49,698 bases of DNA, taken from contig CAMRBW010000011.1 of assembly GCA_947040555.1 (NCBI GenBank), positions 1-49,698 of the forward strand, given 5' to 3'. The position numbers and the translations under genes were made by a program. Under the pieces are notes generated by a model. That model had not been told where the DNA came from. It made no database searches and saw only the letters and a program-made list of their open reading frames with translations. Below, one piece after another: positions 28,103 through 35,733 of this stretch (positions are counted from its first letter, which is position 1; each line of letters opens with the position of its first letter). Source of the DNA: an uncultured Oceanospirillales bacterium. Lineage in GTDB: Bacteria > Pseudomonadota > Gammaproteobacteria > Pseudomonadales > Endozoicomonadaceae.

Positions 28103-28281
28103 GCATATCCTCTATTGTTATGAAAAATGCTGCTTATTCAGATAAAAACCATTCTATCTGTTTGCCGGTCAGGCACAACTCTTTGCAAGATTTTCCCCGG
28201 CTCCCGCACAGTCATCTGCAAAAACAGATCGAATTTGGCTTCCGTAACAATAAACAACATGGTATTTAGAACGCTGGCACT
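28103..28281. other. Divergent promoter region NSS transporter/smpB
   Basis: About 180 bp lie between the two divergent genes. A -10-like TATAAT next to smpB is listed separately. No other gene is visible. The minus-strand promoter of the transporter-ratA-rnfH operon must lie here, but I cannot place it. Confidence 0.4.
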
Positions 28282-28287
28282 TATAAT
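28282..28287 (+). promoter_or_regulatory. TATAAT box nine bases before smpB
   Basis: A perfect -10 hexamer ends only nine bases before the smpB ATG (28297), and no ribosome site precedes the ATG. If used, the transcript would start within a few bases of the ATG and be nearly leaderless. The -35 position shows no good match, so this is tentative. Confidence 0.35.
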
Positions 28288-28296
28288 TCTGACGTT

Positions 28297-28770
28297 ATGG
28301 CAAAGAAAGCAAAAAAAACCGGCGATTCAAGTATCGTCGTAAACAAAAAGGCCCGTCACGACTACCACCTTGAAGAGAGCTTAGAAGCAGGTGTGGTACT
28401 CAGTGGCTGGGAAGTCAAAAGCCTCCGGCAGGGCAAAATCCAGCTGGTCGATAGCTACGTGTTGCTGAAAGACGGGGAGGCCTGGCTGATTGGCGCCCAG
28501 ATCACCCCTCTACTCTCGGCATCCACCCACGTTGTCGCTGATCCGCGCAGAGACAGGAAACTCCTCCTGCACAAGCGCGAGCTGGCCAAGCTGTTCGCAG
28601 AGACTCAACAATCGGGTAAAACCTGTGTCTGCACCAAGCTCTATTGGAAGCATCATATGATCAAGGCACAGGTCTGTCTTGCCACAGGTAAGAAGGAGTT
28701 CGACAAACGCGAGACCACCAAACAGCGAGAGTGGAATATCGAAAAACAGCGGGTACTGGGACGGGGATAA
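28297..28770 (+). CDS. smpB: SsrA-binding protein SmpB
   Basis: SmpB binds tmRNA and brings it to stalled ribosomes for trans-translation. It has 157 residues, the usual length. Conserved parts are [35 protein letters not shown] (broken here by no gaps), the [12 protein letters not shown] segment, and the basic C-terminal tail [21 protein letters not shown], which occupies the mRNA channel. The ssrA gene follows 70 bp downstream on the same strand, so both parts of the ribosome-rescue system are adjacent, as in E. coli. Confidence 0.97.
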   Translation: MAKKAKKTGDSSIVVNKKARHDYHLEESLEAGVVLSGWEVKSLRQGKIQLVDSYVLLKDGEAWLIGAQITPLLSASTHVVADPRRDRKLLLHKRELAKLFAETQQSGKTCVCTKLYWKHHMIKAQVCLATGKKEFDKRETTKQREWNIEKQRVLGRG

Positions 28771-28780
28771 CAAAAACATA

Positions 28781-28811
28781 TTGACACACCCCCACCATTA
28801 TTGCTTAAAAT
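28781..28811 (+). promoter_or_regulatory. Promoter of ssrA
   Basis: TTGACA (perfect -35, 28781-28786) is followed by TTAAAAT (28805-28811) with a TG one base before it (extended -10) and an 18-base spacer. Transcription would start near 28818, leaving a short 5' leader to be trimmed to the mature tmRNA end at 28841. Confidence 0.7.
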
Positions 28812-28840
28812 AGGCGACACAGTTCAGGTTTCTGGCTGCC

Positions 28841-29207
28841 GGGGACGATTAGGATTCGACGACGGTGACGAAACCCGAGGTGCATGCCGAGTGCGTAGCA
28901 GCTCTCGTTAATAAAATTGCTACAAACTTATTAGTTGCCAACGACGACAACTACTCCGTAGCACTCGCCGCTTAAAACCGGCTCGCTACCAGTTAGACTG
29001 ACTTTTCTGTTGGTTGGATCTAACTGTCATCTTAAACAGAATCGCTGCCTCCTGTGGGCCTGACACAGGACAGCTAGACTCTACCAGAATCGCTTTGAAA
29101 ATCTCGCCTGCTGGATCCTTCAAAGTTAAAATAAAAGCAGATCTAAGCATGTAGAGCCAAAGGTAGAGTGCCGGCGGACGGGGGTTCAAATCCCCCCGTC
29201 TCCACCA
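28841..29207 (+). ncRNA. ssrA: tmRNA (transfer-messenger RNA)
   Basis: tmRNA rescues stalled ribosomes: its alanyl-tRNA-like end accepts the nascent chain, and its reading frame adds a degradation tag. The 5' end GGGGACG pairs with CGTCTCC near the 3' end (29197-29203, one G-T), followed by the encoded CCA (29205-29207). The T arm with GGTTCAAATCC is at 29183-29193. The tag frame runs from the resume codon GCC at 28937 to the stop TAA at 28973-28975 and encodes ANDDNYSVALAA. That is two residues longer than the ANDDNYALAA kind, with Ser-Val inserted before ALAA. The boundary calls rest on the acceptor-stem pairing. Confidence 0.95.
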
Positions 29208-29272
29208 CTTCGCTCGCATCTTACCCAGCTCTCCCACCTCAAGTACACCATCCGTTTGCAACCTGCCAACAC

Positions 29273-30154
29273 TCAATGCCCACATTTCCGATTTCTTACG
29301 GAAGAAGTTGTCAGGGGATGGCTACGGTCATAACTTGTTGTGTACCACGCAGATTTAATATCTATTCCCTTTCTTCCACCAAGAATATTCATTATTTTGC
29401 CGTACTTTTTACGGGCGGCATGATGCTCATGAGTATATTTGTTGGCGTAATTCCGGGGGGCGTACTTTTTCCACCTCTCAATCGCTTTCTGAAGAGGCGT
29501 GTATCCGTACCACTTTCGATTCAGCTCTACGTCCTCAGTCTTGGCGAGAATTATTCTCACCACCTCAATGTGCCCCAGCCTGACGGCTTGAAACAGGGGG
29601 GTAGTACCGTTCCATGCCTTATTGATATTCACCCCCTCTGTATTAGCAAGAACCTTCACTATCTCGGTAAAACCTTGTTCAGCAGCAGTGAAGAATGCAG
29701 TAGCGCCCTTAAAATCCCGGTTGAGTTCCACACCCTTTGTATTAGCAAGAATTTTCACCACCCCAACACGGTTTTTTCGAGCCGCCAGACAGAGAGAGGA
29801 CCACTTTTTTTCAGGATCAGCTCCAGCCTCCAGCAGCATTTGCACTACTTTGTCATGACCCTTATAAGCAGCCATGTTTATTCCTGTAACCGGAAACTTC
29901 TTCGCAATTGGCTTTTGACAAACAAAGAACTTATTTGAATCAAAATCTTTATCTTGCAGATATCCTTGAACAACCCGCACATTCCCTTCCCGACAGGCTG
30001 CCAGAAACTCGTGTTCGTTGTGTCTGTTTCCCAATGGTTTGTTATCCCCAACAACAGTGGGGCATATGAACAGCCAAAAAAACAACGGAATAATATTGAT
30101 ACCATCGCCCCCGATTCTGAGATCAGACGAGGATAGCAAGAATAGAGCATACAA
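29273..30154 (-). CDS. Ankyrin-repeat protein, probably exported; start region possibly frameshifted
   Basis: This 293-codon frame has about five ankyrin-like repeats (residues about 50-230), such as FPVTGINMAAYKGHDKVVQM, GATAFFTAAEQGFTEIVKVL, GTTPLFQAVRLGHIEVVRI and GYTPLQKAIERW. Its target is unknown; such repeats mediate protein binding and are common in host-associated bacteria. The TTG at 30154 touches the asnS terminator and has no ribosome site. A better start is the ATG at 30105 (MVSILFRCFF), which is one base out of frame. One extra T in the T7 tract (30076-30082) would join it to WLFICPTVVG and give a neat signal peptide. So it may be phase-variable, inactivated, or mis-sequenced. 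The C-terminus (SYDRSHPLTTSS) is basic and unlike ankyrin. Confidence 0.7.
   Translation of the reverse strand: MYALFLLSSSDLRIGGDGINIIPLFFWLFICPTVVGDNKPLGNRHNEHEFLAACREGNVRVVQGYLQDKDFDSNKFFVCQKPIAKKFPVTGINMAAYKGHDKVVQMLLEAGADPEKKWSSLCLAARKNRVGVVKILANTKGVELNRDFKGATAFFTAAEQGFTEIVKVLANTEGVNINKAWNGTTPLFQAVRLGHIEVVRIILAKTEDVELNRKWYGYTPLQKAIERWKKYAPRNYANKYTHEHHAARKKYGKIMNILGGRKGIDIKSAWYTTSYDRSHPLTTSSVRNRKCGH
30076..30082. repeat. A7/T7 homopolymer in the ankyrin gene start region
   Basis: Seven A on the plus strand (T7 on the coding strand) stand between the ATG at 30105 and the ankyrin body. A gain of one T would put them in one frame. Confidence 0.7.
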
Positions 30155-30190
30155 AAACGCCCCGCCAGCACATGCTGGCGGGGCGTTTTT
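30153..30190. terminator. Strong bidirectional terminator after asnS
   Basis: ACGCCCCGCCAGCA and TGCTGGCGGGGCGT form a perfect stem of at least 14 bp around two bases, flanked by A-run and T-run, so it terminates in either direction. It lies about 20 bp after the asnS stop and isolates the ankyrin gene from asnS transcription. Confidence 0.95.
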
Positions 30191-30208
30191 AAATAAACGT
30201 CACTGGTT

Positions 30209-31606
30209 TTAGAAAGAAGCGTTACGCGGCGTACGTGGGAACGGAATCAGCTCACGGATATTGGGAATACCGGTCAGGTAACCCAGCAGGCGCTCAAAGC
30301 CGAGACCGAAACCGGCGTGTGGCACAGTGCCATAACGACGCAGGTCACGGTACCAACCGTAGTCTTCAGGGTTCATGCCGCTTTCGATAATACGCTTGTC
30401 CAGCACATCCAGACGCTCTTCACGCTGGCTGCCGCCGATGATCTCACCGATACCAGGAGCCAGAACGTCCATAGCCGCAACAGTCTTGCCATCTTCGTTC
30501 ATGCGCATATAGAAAGCCTTAATGCCCGCTGGGTAGTCGGTTACAACGAGCGGACCCTTCACATACTCTTCCGCCAGATAACGTTCGTGCTCAGACTGCA
30601 TATCGATGCCCCACTCAACCGGGTACTCGAACTTTTTGCCGCACTTCAGCAATACGTCGATACACTCGGTGTAAGTCAGGCGGGTAAAGCTGGATTCGGC
30701 CAGTGTTTTGATACGCTCGATGCAGGTCTTATCAATGTGCTGGTTAAAGAACGCCATATCATCGGCACGCTTCTCCAGAATGTCGACACACACTGCTTTC
30801 AGCATACGCTCAGCCAGATTGGCAACATCGTTCAGGTCAGCAAAAGCCAGTTCCGGCTCAACCATCCAGAACTCAGCCAGATGACGGCTGGTGTTGGAGT
30901 TTTCAGCACGGAAGGTCGGGCCGAAGGTGTAAACCTTGCTCATGGCGCTGGCCATGGTTTCGGCGTTAAGCTGGCCGGATACGGTCAGGTAGGCCTGCTT
31001 GCCGAAGAAGTCTTCACTAAAATCAACCTCGCCCTTGTCATTGCGGGGCAGGTTGTTGAAATCCAGAGTGGAGACACGGAACAGTTCACCAGCACCTTCA
31101 CAGTCAGAGGCGGTCACAATCGGGGTGTTGGCCCAGAAGTAGCCTTCACGGTCAAAGAAGTTGTGAATGCTATTGGCCGCCGTGTGACGCACACGGTTGA
31201 TAGCACCGATAATGTTGGTACGGTGACGCAGGTGGGCGTACTCACGCAGGTGTTCCATGGAGTGACGCTTGGGCTGCATCGGGTAGGTTTCCGGATCTTC
31301 AACCCAGCCAACCACTTCAACGGAGGTAGCTTTCACTTCCCAGTCCTGGCCCTTGGCAGGAGACGGCACCAGAATACCTTTTACACGCACACTGCAACCG
31401 GCGGTCAGCTTCAGCACTTCGCTGGTGTAGTTGTCCAGCGTATTTTCGGCAATCACCTGCATCGGATCGAAGCAGCTGCCATCGTGCACAGCCAGGAAGG
31501 AAAGGCCGGTGGAGTCACGGCGGGTGCGAATCCAGCCGCATAGCTCAACGTCACTGTTTTGGGATTTTTGGCCGGCCAGCAGGTCGACAATAGGGGTATG
31601 GCTCAT
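30209..31606 (-). CDS. asnS: Asparaginyl-tRNA synthetase
   Basis: AsnRS attaches asparagine to tRNA-Asn. It has 465 residues. The N-terminal OB-fold anticodon domain has [20 protein letters not shown]. The class II catalytic core follows, with motif 2 [20 protein letters not shown] and motif 3 [16 protein letters not shown]. The C-terminus [17 protein letters not shown] is typical. The ATG at 31606 gives the family N-terminus ([10 protein letters not shown]); the ribosome site is weak. The gene is flanked by accessory ankyrin genes on both sides and is separated from the downstream one by a strong terminator. Confidence 0.98.
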   Translation of the reverse strand: MSHTPIVDLLAGQKSQNSDVELCGWIRTRRDSTGLSFLAVHDGSCFDPMQVIAENTLDNYTSEVLKLTAGCSVRVKGILVPSPAKGQDWEVKATSVEVVGWVEDPETYPMQPKRHSMEHLREYAHLRHRTNIIGAINRVRHTAANSIHNFFDREGYFWANTPIVTASDCEGAGELFRVSTLDFNNLPRNDKGEVDFSEDFFGKQAYLTVSGQLNAETMASAMSKVYTFGPTFRAENSNTSRHLAEFWMVEPELAFADLNDVANLAERMLKAVCVDILEKRADDMAFFNQHIDKTCIERIKTLAESSFTRLTYTECIDVLLKCGKKFEYPVEWGIDMQSEHERYLAEEYVKGPLVVTDYPAGIKAFYMRMNEDGKTVAAMDVLAPGIGEIIGGSQREERLDVLDKRIIESGMNPEDYGWYRDLRRYGTVPHAGFGLGFERLLGYLTGIPNIRELIPFPRTPRNASF

Positions 31607-31764
31607 TGGCGGAATCGTCTGTCTGAAATCGTAAAGGGTGGATTATAAGTTGGCAGGACGCTTGTCGCATAGCCTTTCGCTCCCGCAGTGGCGCCGGTAT
31701 GACACCAAATAAGCTGAAAGACTATGCGAAAGACTCTAAGAAAGACTATGAGCCGGAAGGAGAG

Positions 31765-33771
31765 TTAAAGACTCTCCATCCAACTCAGCACCTTATCGCT
31801 ATTCACTTTCACGGCAGTGCTCTGCATGGGACGGTCGTCCCCCAGGCTTCCACTATCGTTCAGAATGTTCTTTTCATGGATATCCATCATTCCATGATTA
31901 TTCTCCTCGTACCGCACCCTCAGCGGCTCGCGCTCTATCTTGAACCATTCCGGATGCAGGGCGTAGGCGACAGTTGTAGCATCCTGCGCCGGAAAGCCGT
32001 TGACATTGTACTGGTTTCGGTAACAATCCAGATGGTCGTGAGTCCTAGCATGGAAAAACACTCCTGCTTCCGGAGAGCGCCGTTCCAGTCGTTTAAAGAA
32101 TTCAGGGGTAACTATTACTGAGAAGGTAACATCCTGCCCCACGACCGTAACCGGCCAGAAGGCACCGAAGACACTGTCGGCAGCCTGAGGATCACAGAAA
32201 ATATTGGACCGACTCGCGACCGGGACATTACCGGAAACAGGAAGGTTTCCACCCATCAACACCACCTTTTTGATCTTCCGCTCAATGCTCGGATCAAGCT
32301 GCAGCGCAAGCGCCAGGTTGGTCAGTGGTCCGAGCGCAACCAGAGTGATCTTTCCCGGATAGGCGTTTGCCATATCGACAATATACTCTGCCGCATTGGA
32401 TGATTTCGGGATTTTGTTGGCTTTGGGTGGAGGAATATTGCCCAAACCGTTCTCCCCATGAGCAAAGGAAAAGGATGGATGTTCACTCAATAGTGGAGCC
32501 AGAGGGCTTGATGCGCCTTTATGAACCAGAATATCCCGTTCAAAAATCTCCAACAGACGCAGGGCATTTTCAGTTGTGGTCTCCACCGCAGCATGACCAA
32601 ATACGGTGGTCAGTGCCTGCACTTCGGCAGCATCGTCATTAAGTGCGCAGTAGATGGCAAGCGCATCATCAACACCGAGATCGGTATCAATAATTAGTTT
32701 TTCTTTTATAGCGGGTGGTATCACATTACCAGCATATATTACCGACAACAGATACCCCAACGCGACTAAAACAGATTCACCACGGGAGAAGATGATTTCA
32801 AACAGCGAAGCTGCATGGTGATAAAGAGTCTCCTTGTCACGTTGTCGAGCGTTTACGAGAGGCTTATTCCGGTCCGGAAAGTTAGGTAACTTTTCACGAA
32901 GATCATTCGGCTTCCCATTGCGATCCCCCTTCTCTGCTGCAATATGCGAAAATGCCTGATCATTTTCATCAGCCAGTTTCCGGGCAGCGATAGCCGCGCT
33001 TAGTGTATTGGCGATGGCGGTGTCGCCAGACCATGCAATGTTCAAGGGCGTTTGACCGTTCTTATCAGACTTATTCGGCTCAGCCCCGGCATTTAGCAGC
33101 ACCTCGACGACAGCGGTTCCAACAAACCTTGCTGCAATGTGCAAGGGCGTTTGACCGTTCTTATCAGCCTTATTCGGATCAGCCCTGGCATTTAGCAGCG
33201 CCTCGGCGGCAGCGGTTCTACCAAACGTTGCTGCAATGTGCAAGGGCGTTTTACCGTTCTTATCAGCCTTATTCGGATCAGCCCTGGCATTTAGCAGGCT
33301 GTAGATGACGGCGGGAGTAAGAAACGCTACTGCATAGTGCAAGGGCGTTTCGCCACCACTATCAGCCTTACTCGGATTAGCGTTGGCTTTTAGCAGCGCT
33401 TCGACGACGACGACGCTATCGTCAAAGTTAAATACTGCAAAGTGCAAGGACGTTTGACCGTTCTTATTAGCCTGATTCGGATCAGCCCCGGCATCTAGCA
33501 GCGTTTCGACGAGGACGTGATTATTCCCTATTGCTGCAACATGCAAGGGCGTTTGACCGTTCTCATCAACCTGATTCGGATTTTTTTTGGCCCTTATGAA
33601 GTCGAGGCTATTCCGGGAATCCGGACCGACGATATCTTTGCTAGCATCGATAGGCGACATAAAACAGCCCGGCATCTCAATGTTGCCGGCATGCACAGTA
33701 TTGAAAACCACTGACACGACCGCGAGAAGGGCAACTAAATGAGAACAGCACTCACGCTGAGTGTAAACCAT
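31765..33771 (-). CDS. Secreted ankyrin-repeat/nucleoside-hydrolase fusion protein
   Basis: This 668-residue protein joins two modules. An N-terminal signal peptide (SHLVALLAVVSVVFNTVHA) is followed by six ankyrin repeats (about residues 65-280; NGQTPLHIAA, LLNARADPNKAD). A linker follows, then an inosine/uridine nucleoside-hydrolase domain (about 365-660). That domain has the Ca2+/ribose loop IIDTDLGVDDALA, VALGPLTNLALAL, VVLMGGNLP, NIFCDPQAA and FPAQDATTVAYALHP. The family usually has His-Asp in the last motif; here it is Gln-Asp. Just before the hydrolase, SVLVALGYLLSVIYAGN resembles the N-terminal signal peptide, suggesting fusion of two secreted genes. The ATG at 33771 has GGAGG upstream; a GTG at 33786 is less likely. 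The family cleaves nucleosides to base and ribose. Activity here is uncertain. Confidence 0.85.
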   Translation of the reverse strand: MVYTQRECCSHLVALLAVVSVVFNTVHAGNIEMPGCFMSPIDASKDIVGPDSRNSLDFIRAKKNPNQVDENGQTPLHVAAIGNNHVLVETLLDAGADPNQANKNGQTSLHFAVFNFDDSVVVVEALLKANANPSKADSGGETPLHYAVAFLTPAVIYSLLNARADPNKADKNGKTPLHIAATFGRTAAAEALLNARADPNKADKNGQTPLHIAARFVGTAVVEVLLNAGAEPNKSDKNGQTPLNIAWSGDTAIANTLSAAIAARKLADENDQAFSHIAAEKGDRNGKPNDLREKLPNFPDRNKPLVNARQRDKETLYHHAASLFEIIFSRGESVLVALGYLLSVIYAGNVIPPAIKEKLIIDTDLGVDDALAIYCALNDDAAEVQALTTVFGHAAVETTTENALRLLEIFERDILVHKGASSPLAPLLSEHPSFSFAHGENGLGNIPPPKANKIPKSSNAAEYIVDMANAYPGKITLVALGPLTNLALALQLDPSIERKIKKVVLMGGNLPVSGNVPVASRSNIFCDPQAADSVFGAFWPVTVVGQDVTFSVIVTPEFFKRLERRSPEAGVFFHARTHDHLDCYRNQYNVNGFPAQDATTVAYALHPEWFKIEREPLRVRYEENNHGMMDIHEKNILNDSGSLGDDRPMQSTAVKVNSDKVLSWMESL
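33040..33570. repeat. 99-bp ankyrin-coding direct repeats
   Basis: Within the fusion gene, units of 99 bp (33 codons) recur, marked by TGCAAGGGCGTTT, CCGTTCTTATCAGCC and CATTTAGCAG. The two units around 33135-33300 are nearly identical, while the outer ones have diverged. The pattern indicates recent duplication of ankyrin units and possible length variation in frame. Confidence 0.85.
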
Positions 33772-33850
33772 GCATCCCCCTCCCACCGATTTTTAGAACT
33801 GCAAGGGTAGTCCATCATCGATTCAGCAGCCTCAAAATTAAAATTGGACA

Positions 33851-34106
33851 TCAAAATTGAATGCGCTGACGGACTATTTTGAGTTAATCGACTGGTCAGG
33901 GAGAGCTATCAGGGATGATAAGCGTAGCGCCATTACCAGTCAGGCTGGGAATGAATCCTAATGAATGGTTAAACACCATGCGGCCACACGGGAATCGTTT
34001 TGTATTGGACGTTGGTCGGTTAAAAGCACTGAAGGCCTTTGCAAAGAAAATTGGACGACGCTGGTTGCATGATATGGAGGCCAGTCGCTGTTTGTTTGCG
34101 GGCTGA
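33851..34106 (+). pseudogene. C-terminal remnant of an IS200-like (RAYT-type) transposase, frameshifted
   Basis: Frame 33851-33935 reads TDYFELIDWSGRAIRDDKRS. After a frameshift near 33935, the frame ending at 34106 reads PVRLGMNPNEWLNTMRPHGN and then GRLKALKAFAKKIGRRWLHD and EASRCLFAG. Together these match the end of long IS200-like/REP-associated transposases (compare 'DYLELVDWTGRAIR.DKRG.I...L...LG....W', then 'LKALA..IG.RW..G...S..LF'). Upstream catalytic parts (HUH and Tyr) are missing, so it is a dead scar. It lies just upstream of the ankyrin/hydrolase fusion gene, at an accessory junction. Confidence 0.75.
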
Positions 34107-34212
34107 TGTTACTGAGGGCCTTCTTGCCGTTTTTTTGAATTGGGGATTGCTGGAGGTTAGGAGTGTTCGGCGATCGGGATTTTGTCGGTATTCTGTGTTC
34201 CTTGAATTTTAT

Positions 34213-34254
34213 GGACGCTCGATATTTTCATAGGGACGTTCGATATTTTTATAG
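34213..34254. repeat. 21-bp tandem duplication next to the transposase scar
   Basis: Two adjacent 21-bp units (34213-34233, 34234-34254) start GGACG and contain TCGATATTTT; they agree at 19 of 21 positions. A looser related stretch (GGATGTCCGATAT) follows at about 34280. They lie 100 bp past the transposase remnant and may be part of its old end. The rest of 34107-34321 shows no gene. Confidence 0.8.
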
Positions 34255-34321
34255 GGAAAGTTTGGTGATCTGAAATTTGTGGATGTCCGATATGTCGGAA
34301 GTTCGGAGACTTCACATAAAC

Positions 34322-34349
34322 AAATCCCCGCCTGGTCGAGCGGGGATTT
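34322..34349 (-). terminator. Intrinsic terminator of the tcyP operon
   Basis: On the minus strand AAATCCCCGC / GCGGGGATTT form a perfect 10-bp stem around eight bases, followed by TGTTTATG. It begins 13 bp after the oxidoreductase stop. Confidence 0.85.
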
Positions 34350-34362
34350 GAATAGGGTCGAA

Positions 34363-35733
34363 TTACCTGGCTACATTGCCAGCAACATTCAGAGCATCCC
34401 AGGTTCTTGCGAACGGTGGTGCGTAGCAGAGGTCGAGCATGCCGAGATCTTCCGTGGTCAACCCACCCTTGATGGCGGCGGACAATACATCAACTCTCAG
34501 TACCGCACCACAACCCCCAATAATCTGGCCGCCTAAAATCTTTTTGGTGTCTGGCTCGTAAACCAGTTTCACCAAAATCTCAGACTGCCCCGGATAGTAA
34601 CTGGTGTGATCTTTATCTTTAATCACCACAGTTTTACAGGGAATGTTGTGAGTTGCCGCCTCCTGTTCAGTCAGACCAACCCGACCCGCTTCCAAACCCA
34701 TCACCTTAAGACAGGCTGCACCGTAGGCACCAGGAAAACGGCTGTCGAGACCAGCCATCACTTCACCAGCAAGACGCCCCAGTTTGTTGGCGTAAGTCGC
34801 CAGGGGAATCCACATGGGTGCGTCAATCTGACCGTGGGGAACAGTGGCACAGTCACCTGCGGAGAAAATATTCTCCACACTGGTACGTGCCTGATCATCG
34901 ACGATAATGGCTCCGTTACCGGTCATCGCCAGACCGATCTCGCGGACAAAGCCGGTGCCAGGTCTGACGCCTGTGCACAAAACGACAAGGTCTGCTTGAT
35001 AGCTGTCATGAGATGTTTGCAAATGTAAACAACCACTGTCGCTTTCTGTCAGCTGCTGCAGGGTTTCCTGCCAGTGACAGGAGACTCCGTGGCGCTCCAG
35101 TTCCTGACTGACCCGTTCGGTAATATCGGCATCAAAAGTCGTTGCCAGTGGTCGTTCAGCACTGTCGAAGATACGAACAGTTTTGTTCTGGCGAACCAGC
35201 GCTTCCGCCATCTCCAGGCCGATATAACCGGCACCGATAATGGCAACGTCCTGGATCTTGTCACTGGTTACGATTTCTCGCAGAGCCAGGCCATCGTTCA
35301 GGGTTTTAACGCAGAACACGCGACCAGCATTCAAACCTTCAACCAGCCCGGGAACCGGTGGCACGATGGGCGTTGCGCCGGTGGCGATCATCAACCGATC
35401 ATAGGCCTGAGTAAACAGCTCGCCTGTGTTCAGGTTCTTCACCTGTACAGTCTGGTCAGCAGTATTTACATTCAGCACTTGATGACGAATACGCACATCA
35501 ACACCACGGGCAGCAAACTGCTCCGGGGTCATCTCGGTCATCTCTTTCGGGTTGCTGAAGAAGTCACCAATAAAGTAAGGCAGACCACAGGCACCAAAAG
35601 AGATCACTTCCGACTGTTCAAACACAGTAATGGTGGCCTGTGGATCAACCCGGCGCGCCTTGGCGGCGGCGCTCATGCCCGCCGCTTCGCCGCCAATGAT
35701 AACTATCTTTTTTGCTTGTTCAGGAGCAGACAT
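34363..35733 (-). CDS. FAD-dependent pyridine-nucleotide disulfide oxidoreductase, CoA-disulfide-reductase-like
   Basis: This 456-residue cytosolic flavoprotein has the N-terminal FAD motif IVIIGGEAAGMSAAAKARR, the redox-active Cys in SFGACGLPYFIGD (compare SFxxCGLPY of CoA-disulfide reductases and NADH oxidases), the NAD(P)H-binding IIGAGYIGLEMAEAL, the second FAD motif IFSAGDCA, and the C-terminal dimer segment with Tyr (LDLCYAPPFARTWDALN). Members reduce CoA-disulfide, polysulfide or O2 through a single-Cys mechanism; which of these applies cannot be told. Its ATG shares a base with the tcyP stop (TGATG), so it is translationally coupled to a cystine transporter. That context favours a role in disulfide reduction. 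Confidence 0.9.
   Translation of the reverse strand: MSAPEQAKKIVIIGGEAAGMSAAAKARRVDPQATITVFEQSEVISFGACGLPYFIGDFFSNPKEMTEMTPEQFAARGVDVRIRHQVLNVNTADQTVQVKNLNTGELFTQAYDRLMIATGATPIVPPVPGLVEGLNAGRVFCVKTLNDGLALREIVTSDKIQDVAIIGAGYIGLEMAEALVRQNKTVRIFDSAERPLATTFDADITERVSQELERHGVSCHWQETLQQLTESDSGCLHLQTSHDSYQADLVVLCTGVRPGTGFVREIGLAMTGNGAIIVDDQARTSVENIFSAGDCATVPHGQIDAPMWIPLATYANKLGRLAGEVMAGLDSRFPGAYGAACLKVMGLEAGRVGLTEQEAATHNIPCKTVVIKDKDHTSYYPGQSEILVKLVYEPDTKKILGGQIIGGCGAVLRVDVLSAAIKGGLTTEDLGMLDLCYAPPFARTWDALNVAGNVAR

Noticed and set aside
29208..29272. Prophage or island integration at the 3' end of ssrA
   Set aside because: The tmRNA 3' end is a common attachment site, but no integrase gene or repeated att sequence is visible in the following region.
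33040..33570. CRISPR-like spaced repeats
   Set aside because: The 99-bp periodicity is the 33-codon ankyrin repeat of a coding sequence.
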